64,000 nucleotides of DNA from Cyclina sinensis (lineage: Eukaryota; Mollusca; Bivalvia; Venerida; Veneridae). The notes under the pieces were generated by a model that saw nothing but the letters and a program-made list of their open reading frames with translations, had not been told where the DNA came from and made no database searches. Positions within the stretch are counted from its first letter, which is position 1; each line of letters starts with the position of its first letter. The position numbers and the translations under genes are program-made. The stretch is taken from positions 16,095,388 to 16,159,387 of the forward strand of contig JAAONU010000002.1 in NCBI GenBank assembly GCA_012932295.1, read 5' to 3'. This document shows positions 45,601 through 57,600 of this stretch, piece by piece.

Positions 45601-48600
45601 GTACAAATACTGATGGTAGTTTCACCTGTGCCTGTAACACCGGCTACAGCGGTAATGGAACAGATTGCACAGGTACACGACTTATAACTTGTGGATAAAT
45701 AAATTTTCATTTAGGCCTAATAAGTCTAGAGATTCTAAAAAAAATCACAGGAATAGGAATTGTTGAAACAATTTTAAAGTGAATAAGTGTTTGATGTTGT
45801 TGTTTGTGTGTTATAGTATTACAACATATTTCAATCACCTTGAATCTTTAGGCCAGTAAAGTACGTAATGAATCACTGAAGTACGAAATAATCGAGAAAC
45901 CCAGTTTTAAAATTCAGAGTTGTTTGAAATTGTTTCTGTTTTCCACGTTGCAGCTTACTTCAAACACCTTATAAGTTACAATTGTTTAGCTATGTCTCAC
46001 TACAGCTTTATTTAAAGATGGTCTTAAAACAGTGGTACATCTGAAGTAATGGAACCTAGCAAACAAATAAACAGACAAACGAACAATGTATTTGTTCACA
46101 TTTAGCACTGAATTATCTAGCAAATAGCGAAAAATTGTTCAAAGGTATGTTATATCGTAAATTTAATGAATGACTGAGTATATTTTATCGTTTAAATATT
46201 TCGTGTTATACTTTATTCATTAATTGAACTTTTTTTTAGATATTGATGAGTGCACTGATGGAAATAACGACTGTGACAAAAATGCCGAATGTACAAATAC
46301 TGATGGTAGTTTCACCTGTGCCTGTAACACCGGCTACAGCGGTAATGAAACAGATTGCACAGGTACACGATTTTTTACTCGTGGATATATAAATCTTCAT
46401 CTTAATCCTATAAAACTCTAGAAATTCTGAAAAAGTATCATAGCAATAGGATCTGTTGAGAAAATCTTAATATTAGTAAGTATCTGAAGTTGTTTTTGCG
46501 TGATAGTATTACAACATATTTGAATCACCTTGAAACATTAGACGAGTAAAGCAATGACTCACTGCAGAACGAAATGATCGAGAAACACAGTTTTAAAATT
46601 CAGAAGAGTTGGAAATTGTTTCTGCGTTACAGTATTTCAGCATACTTCAAACACCTTAAACATTACCTATGTCTCTCAACAGCACAGTTTAGAGATGGCC
46701 TTAAATCAATGGTTCCTAGGAAGTAAAGGAACCTAGTAAACAAATAAACAAACAAACGGACAATTTATTTAAGCACAATAACACTGAATTTAATGAATGA
46801 CTGAAGTTATTTTATCGCTTAAATATTTCTTGCTATACTTTATTCATTAATTGAACTTTTGTTTAGATATTGATGAGTGCACTGATGGAAATAACGACTG
46901 TGACACAAATGCCGAATGTACAAATACTGATGGTAGTTTCACCTGTGCCTGTAACACCGGCTACAGCGGTAATGGAACAGATTGCACAGGTACACGATTT
47001 TTAACTCGTGGATCTATAAATTTTCATCTTAGGTCTAATAAATCTAGAGATTCTGAAAAAATTCATAGGAATAGGAATGGTTGAAACAATTTTAAAGTGA
47101 ATAAATGTTTGAAGTTGTTGTTTGTGTGTTATAGTATTACAACATATTTCAATCACCTTGATTCTTTAGACCAGTAAAGTAATGAATTACTAAAGTACTA
47201 AATAATCGACAAATTCAGTTTTAAAATTCAGAGGTGTTTGAAATTGTTTCTGTTTTCCACATTTCAGCTTACTGCAAACATCATAAAAATTACAATTGTT
47301 TAGCTATTCCTCACTCCAGCTCAATTTAAAGATGATTTTAAATCAGTGGTACCTAGGAAGTAATGGAACCTAGCAAACAAATGACAAACAAACGTACTAT
47401 GGATTTGTTCACATTTAACACTGAATTATCTAGTAAATAGCGAAACAATGTTCAAAGGATATGTTATATCGTGAATTTAATGAATGACTGAGTATATTTT
47501 ATCGCTTAAATATTTCTTGTTATACTTTATTCATTAATTGAACTTTTATTTAGATATTGATGAGTGCACTGATGGAATAAACGACTGTGACACTAATGCC
47601 GAATGTACAAACACTGATGGTAGTTTCAACTGTGTCTGTAACACCGGCTACAGCGGTAATGGAACAGATTGCACAGGTACACGGTTTTTAACTCGTGGAT
47701 ATATAAATTTTCATCTTACGTCTATATAACAGTAGAGATTCTGAAAAAGTATCATAGCAATAGCAATAGCATAGCATAATTAATCATTTCAAAGGAACTT
47801 CCTGATTGTATGATGAAATATATAACGTAAAACATGTTTTCTCAACAAAAGAACTATAATGATTTCCATGTTACTCAAACGGGTATAATAAATTATTAAA
47901 AATTGCGGGATGACTCAATCTTTCATTTCTAGTATCAAAATAGAACAACAAACACATAAACTCCTAGTTCATTTGAAACTGCGGTATTACCAGTTTTTGC
48001 AACCCTCCGACGACCTATTATAGAATTTGTCTTCCGTTCTTCCACATGTGGTCATTTCTGCAAAATGACATCCAGTTGAGAACTCCTTACCCCTAAAACT
48101 CACATTGAGCACCGTGATCTTGAGGTTGTTTCTAAATTGTCCTTTTATAAACATGTATGACTTCATATTACATTGTAATTATTCAGCTTTATTGTCATTC
48201 AAATGCAACAGTCTATGTCATACAATCACATTTACCTGATCAATATCAATATCGGTTTACCTGTGTTCACCTGTATTTCTACCTGTCCTGACAAATAAAT
48301 TATTTTAACTGGGTTTAATTTTCAAAACGATATATCCAAAATTTTCACTTTAATATCCATTTGATAACACTTTAGGTCCAGCTTCAAACTAAACTTTTGA
48401 TGATTTAGACATTATTTAAAGTACAAAAGTCCATTTCTTTCCGCGCGATAAATTTTCAAAACACCTCGACCGCCATATTTGACTGGTTTCTTAGGTGAAA
48501 GCAAAAGTTAGAACACATGTACTAATTGCAAGTCCCTCCCTGGAAAGACTTTAAAGAAAATAGAGAAATATAGATCTGTATGTATATGACATGCTGGAAA

Positions 48601-51600
48601 TACTATTTTTTCTGTTAGAAAAATGTTTTCAAACATCTTGTTCTAATTGTATGAGCAAAACAGCGAAATGTAGATCTGTAGATATAACAGTTAATATTCC
48701 TTTGATCTTTAAGTTTTTTGCTAAAAGTACAGCTTCTTTCAGTTACGTTATTCTGTGTATTTAAACATTAATTGGCAAACCTTAAGGGAATATTGGAAAA
48801 CATATATATCTATCTGATGCAATAGGACATGGGCTGTATCTTCATTTTCTTATTAATTCTATTTTAATTTACCCAAAAATTTATTGTCATTCAAATGCAA
48901 CAACGAACTCTCCTGCTCAATTAAAACACTGATGTATTGTTATATATCTAGAACAGATCTATGTTAAGGTTCCACTTAATTTGACTGTACCTTTCTGTGC
49001 CAAACAGATATAGATGAGTGTGCTAATTTCTCCGAGGACTGTCATTCCAACGCTACATGTATGAACACTGAAGGCAGCTTTACTTGTGCCTGCAAAACTG
49101 GCTTTAGTGGGAATGGGACTACCTGCACAGGTAACATTACATTAAATACAAAATAAATTGTATTATAACTACAAGTAACGTGAAAAACACGTATACTGAT
49201 TTCTTTCATTTATCTTGTTATTTCGTAGCTTTGTTCTGGGTTTGATTTTCAAAATTTACACACGATAATTATTTTGCTATTGAAACCAAGCAAAACGATA
49301 TTCAGAAATAATTGTTATGGAACTAAATAGTGTTGGTTTCTTAGGTGAAAGCAAAAGTTAGAACACATGTACTAATTGCAAGTCCCTCCCTGGAAAGACT
49401 TTAAAGAAAATAGAGAAATATAGATCTGTATGTATATTCTTTTGATATGACTGTTTTATGCAAAATGGTTCTTACAATAACAAGATTCTGTTCACTTAAA
49501 ATATTAAATTGGCAATCTATTAAGCAATATTGAAAAAACACATAAATGTATCTGATGCTATAGAACAGGGGCTCTCTCTTCATGTTCTCAATAATTGTAT
49601 TTATGATTTACCCAAGAGTTCATTGTAATGAACCGATTTCCAGATTAATTGAAATAATTTTGAAATCGATATATTAACTAATTAAGGGCCTTGTGACGAC
49701 ATTTGGATTTAAGTATGTTCTACATTTTAAAGTCCATTTAGAGAGATTTTGTTTGTGTTTATGTTGTCGTTTTTGACTTCACCTCCACGTCATTAAGGTT
49801 AAGACATTTATTGAAATAATCCAGCCTCATAGTACTTTCACTGTCAAAACATATTGGATTGGGTTTAACTGACAACAAGCTTCATTTCTTAGTGGTATTT
49901 AGAAAAGTAAGACTGCAAACTGTATAATTAATCACTTCAAAGGAACTTCCTTATTGTATGATGAAACATATAATGTAAACCATATTTTTCAATAAAAGAA
50001 CTATAATGATTTCCATGTTACTCAAATGGGTATAATAAATTATTAAAAATTGCGGGATGACTCAATCTTTCATTTCTAGTATCAAAATGAAACAACAAAC
50101 ACATAAACTCCTAGTTCATTTGAAACTGCGGTATTACCAGTTTTTGCAAACCTCCGACGACCTATTATAGAATTTGTCTTCCGGTCTTCCACATGTTGTC
50201 ATTTCTGCAAAATGACATCCAGTTGAGAACAAAATTCCTTACCTCTAAAACTCACATTAAGCACCGTGATCTTGAGGTTGTTTCTAAATTGTCCTTTTAT
50301 AAACATGTATGACTTCATATTACATTGTAATTATTCAGCTTTATTGTCATTCAAATGCAACAACGAACTCTACTGCTCAGGTAAAACTATGTATTGTTAT
50401 ATTGTACAACAGAAGTAGCTAAAGTTAACACTTGATTTGACTGTACATTTCTTTAACAAATAGATATCGATGAATGTGCTTCTTACCCCGACGACTGTCA
50501 TTTCAACGCTACATGCATGAACACTGAAGGCAGCTTTACTTGTGTCTGCAAAACTGGCTTTAGTGGGAACGGGACTACCTGTACAGGTAACATTAACTAA
50601 ATAACAAGTGTATTATAACTACATGTAACTTGAAAACACATATACAGATGTTTTACTTTATTCCCTCCAGAGGTTTGTTGTGGTAAAAATCAATTGCCAA
50701 AGGACAATGCCTTCTTTGCATGAAATAAAATAAATATGTTTTTGCAAACATTTAATTTTCAGTATTTACTCGCGATTGATATTTGCCATTGATACAAATG
50801 AAAATATTCAGAAACAGTTGTAATGGAACTAAATATTGATGGTGAAATAAGTGATAGCGAAAGTTGGATATTAGGACATCTAAATGATGTCAATATTAAT
50901 AGGAAAATCTATTTTTTGTTTATTGTTAATTTTATACTGTTATGGACAGAAATTGGTGAATGCGGTGATAGGAATTTATCTATCTGCTATGGATCTATAT
51001 AAGACATTCAGGTTCAGACATATTTTGTTAAAATCCAGCCTTATTGTACTGTAACTAGGAAAATAAAGTGGATTGTGTTTTTTTTAAAAATAAGCTAATA
51101 TTCTAGCGATAAAAATAAAAATGTTTTCAATAGAAACTGTTAAAATCTCTTTCTTATCATTATATCTTTTTTCAGTTTGTCCTCAAGGAACGTATGGAGA
51201 AAGCTGTAATAATACTTGTAGATGTGTTACAAGTAACACCGAGTCTTGTAACCATGTCAGTGGAACATGCACGTGCATGGAAGGTTGGGAAGCAGACGAC
51301 TGCAGTCAAGACATTGATGAATGCACTTCAAATATATCAACGTGCCTAGAAAACTCGAGCTGTCAAAACACAAACGGTTCATATGTATGTGAATGTGATG
51401 CCGGGTATGAGACAGTGAATGAAACATGTCAAGGTATATATTGTATTATTTTTAAGACAAATACATTATCCTCAGTACTACTATAACATATCAAGTATAC
51501 ATTAATGTGCGTTGGAAATAATATTGTTTATTTAAAAAGAATCATTTTTTTCTTAAACATCTAGGTATATGATCAAGACAGCGAAAATAGATCTGGAGAA

Positions 51601-54600
51601 ATGAAATCATTGATGCTTTTGATAATAAGGATTTATTTCTAAAAATTCAGTTTTTTTACAATTACCTTATTTTGTACACTTAAAATATGTATCTGGTAAA
51701 AATTAAGGCAATGTATTTGGTAAACATATCCATTTATCTGATGCAATGGAACCAAGGTCAAAATCTTCATTTTTAACTTAACTTTGGTTTGATTTCCCCA
51801 AATGTACATTTTAATGAACCAATTTCAAGAATAGTTTCAACGACTTTAAATCGGTATATAAATTAATTAAGGTCCTTTCATAAAAAGATATTTGCTTTTA
51901 ATTATCTTCCGTATTTCGAAGTCAATTTTAAAACGTTCAGTTTGTCTTAAAGTTATTATTTGTGACTTCACCTGCAATTTAGATTTAGACATTTGTTTTA
52001 AAATTCTCGCCTGAAGTAACTAACACTGGCAGAACATATTGATTTCGGTTTTACTGGAAATTGGTGTCATTTCTCAGTGGTATTAACAGTTAAGACTTTT
52101 AAATGTATGACTTGTCGTTTCAAAGGCACTTCATCATTTGATGATAAGTCATAGAGATGAAAACATGCTTTTAAATAAAAGGACTATAGTTACCTGCATA
52201 TCACTCAGATGGGTATCATTGTCTTAAAATTGTTACAGAATGACAATCTTCCCTTTCCTGTACCAAATTGAAATAAAAAAAAACACATAAAGTGCCTACT
52301 TTATTGGTACGGCCATATTACCAATTTCTGTAGAATTCCGATGATCCATTTTAGAATGAGTGTTTTGTTGTTCAACATGTTTTCATTGATCTCCCCTGAA
52401 GAACTTTTTCTTCAAACTAAATCCCGAGTTCGAACTTGAACTAGACTGTTCAAAATACCCGAAAACTGAATTACAATATAAGCTCGAAAGTAACTCACAT
52501 TTTTCAATGACCTGAGCTGTTGACATAGATTTTTCTGATTTTCAATGTATTGACGCAGATTCAAACACGTTCGTCATATCACAAAGACAAACAAAGCAAG
52601 TGTTATCAAATTTGGGAGAAACATATTGCCACTAGTATGTTAACAAGCTGATTATTTACGATGGCGGGTGCCGAACACTGAATAAAACCTTTGGCCTAAA
52701 AAATCACATTGAACACTGTGGTCTTGAGGATGTTTTCCAAATAGTTTTTTATAAGTATATTTGTCTTCAAATTACATTCTAAAACGTAGCTTTGTTGTCA
52801 TTCAAATGCAACAACGAACTCTACTGCTCATTTAAAACACTGATGTATTGTAATATATCTACAACAGAACTATCTTAAGGTTCCACTTAATTTGACTGTA
52901 CTTTTCTGTCCAAACAGATATAGATGAGTGTGCTAATTTCTCCGAGGACTGTCATTCCAACGCTACATGTATGAACACTGAAGGCAGCTTTACTTGTGCC
53001 TGCAAACCTGGATTTAGTGGGAATGGGACTACCTGCACAGGTAACATTAAACTAAATACAAAATAAATTGTATTATAACTACAAGTAACGTGAAAAACAC
53101 GTATACTGATTCCTTTCATTTATGTTATTATTTCGTAGTTTTGTTCTGGGTTTGATTTTCAAAATTTACACACGATAATTATTTTGCTATTGAAACCAAG
53201 CAAAACGATATTCAGAAACAATTGTAATGGAACTAAATAGTGTTGGTTTAATAAGTGATAGCAAAAGTTGGAACTCATGTACTAATTGCAAATCCCTCCC
53301 TGGAAAGACTTTGAAGAAAATCGAGAAATATAGATCTGTAGAGATATATTAAGTGTACATTCTTTTGATATGAATGTTTAATGCTAAATGTACTGGTTCT
53401 TACAATTACAAAGTTCTGTTCACTTAAAAATATTAAATTGGCAATCTATTAAGCAATATTGAAAAACACATCAATTTATCTGATAATATAGTTCAAAGGT
53501 CAAATTCTTCATTTTTTCTATTAGCTGTGGTTTGATTTCCCCTCATGGCTTATTTCAATGGACCGATTTCAGTAATAATTTCAATGCATCTGACATCTGT
53601 TATATCAATTATAAGGGCTATTTGAAACGTTTTTTACTTTAAATTAGGTTCTTTAGTTTTGATTGCATATTTAGATATTCGTTTGTGTAAATGTTATCAT
53701 ATTTGACTTTACCTCCAAGATATTCAGGTTCTGACACAATTTGTAAAAATTCTCGCCTAATAGTACTGTCACTGTCAAATAAAGTGGATCAGATTTTAAT
53801 GGAAAAAGCTTTTATTGCTAGTGGTGTTAAAGGAATAAAGACTTTTCAATAGAAAGTGTCAGAACATTTGTTTCACCTTCTTAACATTTTATTCAGTTTG
53901 TACTCAAGGAAAATATGGCGACAACTGTAATAATACTTGTGGATGTGTTACAAATAACACCGAGTCGTGTAACCATGTCAATGGAACATGCAAATGCAAA
54001 GAAGGTTGGGAAGGAGAAGACTGCAGTCTAGACATATTTGAATGCACTGCACATACAGGAACGTGCCCAGAAAACTCGAGCTGTCAAAACACAAACGGTT
54101 CATATGTATGTGAATGTGATGACGGGTATGAGACAGTGAATGGAACATGTCAAGGTATACGTTGTAATCTTTCAAGAAAAATACATTATCCTCAGTACTA
54201 CATATAGTATATAAAGGATACATGTATGTGTGCTGGAAATACTATTTTTTCTGTTAGAAAAATGTTTTCAGACATCTAATTGTATGAGCAAAACAGCGAA
54301 ATATAGATCTGTAGAGTTAAAAGTTTATATTCCTTTGATCTTTAAGTTTTATGCTAAAAGTACAGCTTCTTTCAGTTACGTTATTCTGTATATTTAAACA
54401 TTTAATTGGCAAACTTTAAGGGAATATTGGAAATATTTACGTTTATCTGATGCTATAGAACAGGGGCTCTATCTTCATTTTCTCAATAATTGTATTTTAA
54501 TTTACCCAAGAGTTCATTGTAATGAACCGATTTCCAGATTAATTGAAATAATTTTGAAATCGATATATTAACTAATTAAGGGCCTTATGAGGACATTTTG

Positions 54601-57600
54601 ATTTAAGTATGTTCTACATTTTAAAGTCCATTTAGAGAGATTTCGTTTGTGTTAATGTTGTCGTTTGTGACTTCACCTCCACGTCATTAAGGTTAAGACA
54701 TTTATTGAAATAATCCAGCCTCATAGTACTTTCACTGTCAAAACATATTGGATTGGGTTTAACTGACAACAAGCTTCATTTCTTAGTGGTGTTTAGAAAA
54801 GTAAGACTGCAAACTGTATAATTAATCACTTCAAAGGAACTTCCTTATTGTATGATGAAACATATAATGTAAACCATATTTTTTCAATAAAAGAACTATA
54901 ATGATTTCCATATTACTCAAATGGGTATAATAAATTATTAAAAATTGCGGGATGACTCAATCTTTCATTTCTTATACCAAAATGAAACAACAAACACATA
55001 AACCCCATAGTTCGTTTGAAACTGCGGTATTACCAATTCTTGCAAACCTTCGACGATCCCTTATAAGAATTTGTCTCCCGTTCTTCCACATGTTGTCATT
55101 TCTGCAAAATGACACTCATTTGAGAACTAAATTCCTTAACCATAAAACTCACATTGAGCACCGTGATCTTGAAGTTGTTTCTAAATTGTCCTTTTATAAA
55201 CATGTATGACTTCATATTACATTGTAATTATTCAGCTTTATTGTCATTCAAATGCAACAAAGAACTCTACTGCTCAGGTATAACTATGTTTTGTTATAGA
55301 TGTACAACAGAAGTAGCTAAAGTTACCACTTGATTTGACTGTACATTTCTTTAACAAATAGATATCAATGAATGTGATACTCTACCCCGACGACTGTCAT
55401 TTCAACGCTACATGTATGAACACTGAAGGCAGCTTTACATGTGTCTGCAAAACAGGCTTTAGTGGGAACGGGACTACCTGTACAGGTAACATTTAACTAA
55501 ATAACAAGTGTATTATAACTACATGTAACTTGAAAACACATATACAGATGTTTTACTTTATTCCCTCCAGAGGTTTGTTGTGGTAAAAAATCAATTGCCA
55601 AAGGACAATGCCTTCTTTGCATGAATAAAATAAATATGTTTTTGCAAACATTTAATTTTCAGTATTTACTCGCGATTGATATTTGCCATTGATACAAATG
55701 AAAAATATTCAGAAACAGTTGTTATGGAACTAAAGATTGGTGGTGAAATAAGTGATAGCGAAAGTTGGATATTAGGACATCTAAATGATGTCAATATTAA
55801 TAGCAAAATCTATTTTTTGTTTATTGTTAATTTATACTGTTATGGACAGAAATTTGTGAATGCGGTGATAGGAATTTATCTATCTGCTATGGATCTATAT
55901 AAGACATTCAGGTTCAGACATATTTTGTTAAAATCCAGCCTTATTGTACTGTAACTAGGAAAATAAAATGGATTGTGTTTTTTTTGAAAATAAGCTAATA
56001 TTCTAGCGATAAAAATAAAAAAGTTTTCAATAGAAACTGTTAAAATCTCTTTCTTATCATTATATCTTTTTTCAGTTTGTCCTCAAGGAACGTATGGAGA
56101 AAGCTGTAATAATACTTGTGGATGTGTTACAAGTAACACTGAGTCTTGTAACCATGTCAATGGAACATGCACGTGCAAGGAAAGGTTGGGAAGCAGACGA
56201 CTGCAGTCAAGACATTGATGAATGCACAGTGAATATAGCAACGTGCTTAGAAAACTCGAGCTGTCAAAACACAAACGGTTCATATGTATGTGAATGTGAT
56301 TCCGGGTATGAGACAGTGAATGGAACATGTCAAGGTATACACTGTATTATTTTTAAAACAAATACATTATCCTCAGTACTACTATAACATATTAAGAATA
56401 CATTAATGTGCGTTGGAAATAATCTTGTTTATATAAAAACGAAATCATTGTGTTTTTAAACATCTAGGTGTATGATCAAGACAGCGAAAATAGAGCTGGA
56501 GAAATGAAATTGTTTGATAATAATTATTTATGTCTAAAATGCAGTTTTTTAGAGTTACGTTATTTTGTACACTTAAAATATTTAACTGGTAAAAATTTAA
56601 TCAATTTATTTTACGCCTACCAATGAAATATAGGGAAATATCAGTGAGATAAAAGTGATAATACACTGTTTTGAATCGGTGAAATTACCATTTTGATAAT
56701 ACACGGTTTGTGCCCGAACTACTTTTTTACCTGATTCAGCCAAGAACCACACTGCTCCAATGATTGCAGGAAATAGTGAATCTGGTCCTGCACCAAGATG
56801 ATTTTTCATGAACAGTCACTTTTATGGAAATGTTACTTTCAATTTCAATTCCTCTAAAACTGCAACCCAGCAACAATCTCAACAGGTCATAAATTCCAGT
56901 CCAAAATGGCCTGCTTGATGAAACTTCAGGAATTTCCCCACCACGTAAATTCAAGAATCCGCTGTATTTCAGACAGTGACAGCGAGTGAAATTTATTTAC
57001 CTTGTTAAAATCCAGTTATAATATTGAATTCCTAGTTGTGAACAATGATGAATTCGCCATAAATTATTTAAAATGTCTGGATTGTATACATAACTCACAT
57101 GGACAATATCCAATATGGCCGACTTTCAATTCAATTGATTGAATATTGAATATTGATATTAATCCGCTTTTATAATTAAAGTATGTATGGCAAAAATTCA
57201 ATAAATATTGATAAACTGTGTAGACCAAAATAAATGTTATTTGATGAAAAGTGTATTCAGTTTATTTCAGCAGAAGTAAAGTTATCATATGTATTAGAGA
57301 TTGTCTGCACTTTTTTGTGCGCAGTAACCAAAGTACGCATTAACTGATTTGGGGCTCACCATGGGGAATTTATTGAAGGCCCTGATTAAAAATGTCATAA
57401 AAACCCATTTTTGACGTGTTGGCATAAAATAAAAAGAAAATTTGTTTGTTTTTTAGTGGAAGATGGGAATTTATTTCATCTCGTGAACAGCATATGTTGA
57501 TATTTTCACTCTTGGTAAACATATCCATTTATCTGATGCAATGGAACCAAGGTCAAAATCTTCATTTTTAACTTAACTTTGGTTTGATTTCCCCAAATGT

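Larger units (their letters stand above)
1..47775 (+). repeat. Tandem array of ~688-bp exon-intron units (about 70 units)
   Basis: Exon-to-exon spacing is mostly 654-691 bp (modal 687-689). Both exon and intron repeat, so this is a satellite-like array carrying coding exons. Introns run 326-643 bp, except one of 1,477 bp that contains an inverted unit. All introns share landmarks: donor gtacac, a gattctgaaaaa motif, a cccagttttaaaa motif, a gaatttaatgaatgactgag motif, and a tgaacttttatttag acceptor. I see no independent gene, RNA gene or promoter in these introns. The window opens about 30 bases past an I-type exon lying just outside. Homogeneity is highest before 38 kb, while introns after 40 kb are visibly more diverged. 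Confidence 0.95.

Noticed and set aside
1..47775. CRISPR-like or plain non-coding satellite interpretation of the regular repeats
   Set aside because: The repeat is ~688 bp with a conserved 123-bp exon, GT-AG splice sites, phase 1-1 and intact cysteines in all forward copies. There are no short repeats with unique spacers.
52425..52450. tRNA-like B box (gagttcgaacttgaa; also near 58,220 and 63,170)
   Set aside because: No A box at proper spacing, no acceptor stem and no cloverleaf. It recurs only because the intron is duplicated. A tRNA-derived SINE remnant cannot be excluded, but is not supported.
54952..55209. Open stretch in the C2-B2 intron with a longer counterpart at 60,757-61,122
   Set aside because: The frame differs between the two copies, and equivalent introns at about 47,910 and 50,055 have stops. 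No coding constraint.
55676..55954. 92-codon open stretch in the B2-C3 intron
   Set aside because: The copies at 50.8 kb and 61.5 kb carry frame-breaking indels, so the frame is not conserved.
56600..57511. Terminal inverted repeats of the insertion
   Set aside because: Only short imperfect resemblance between the ends; not enough to call a MITE or DNA transposon class.
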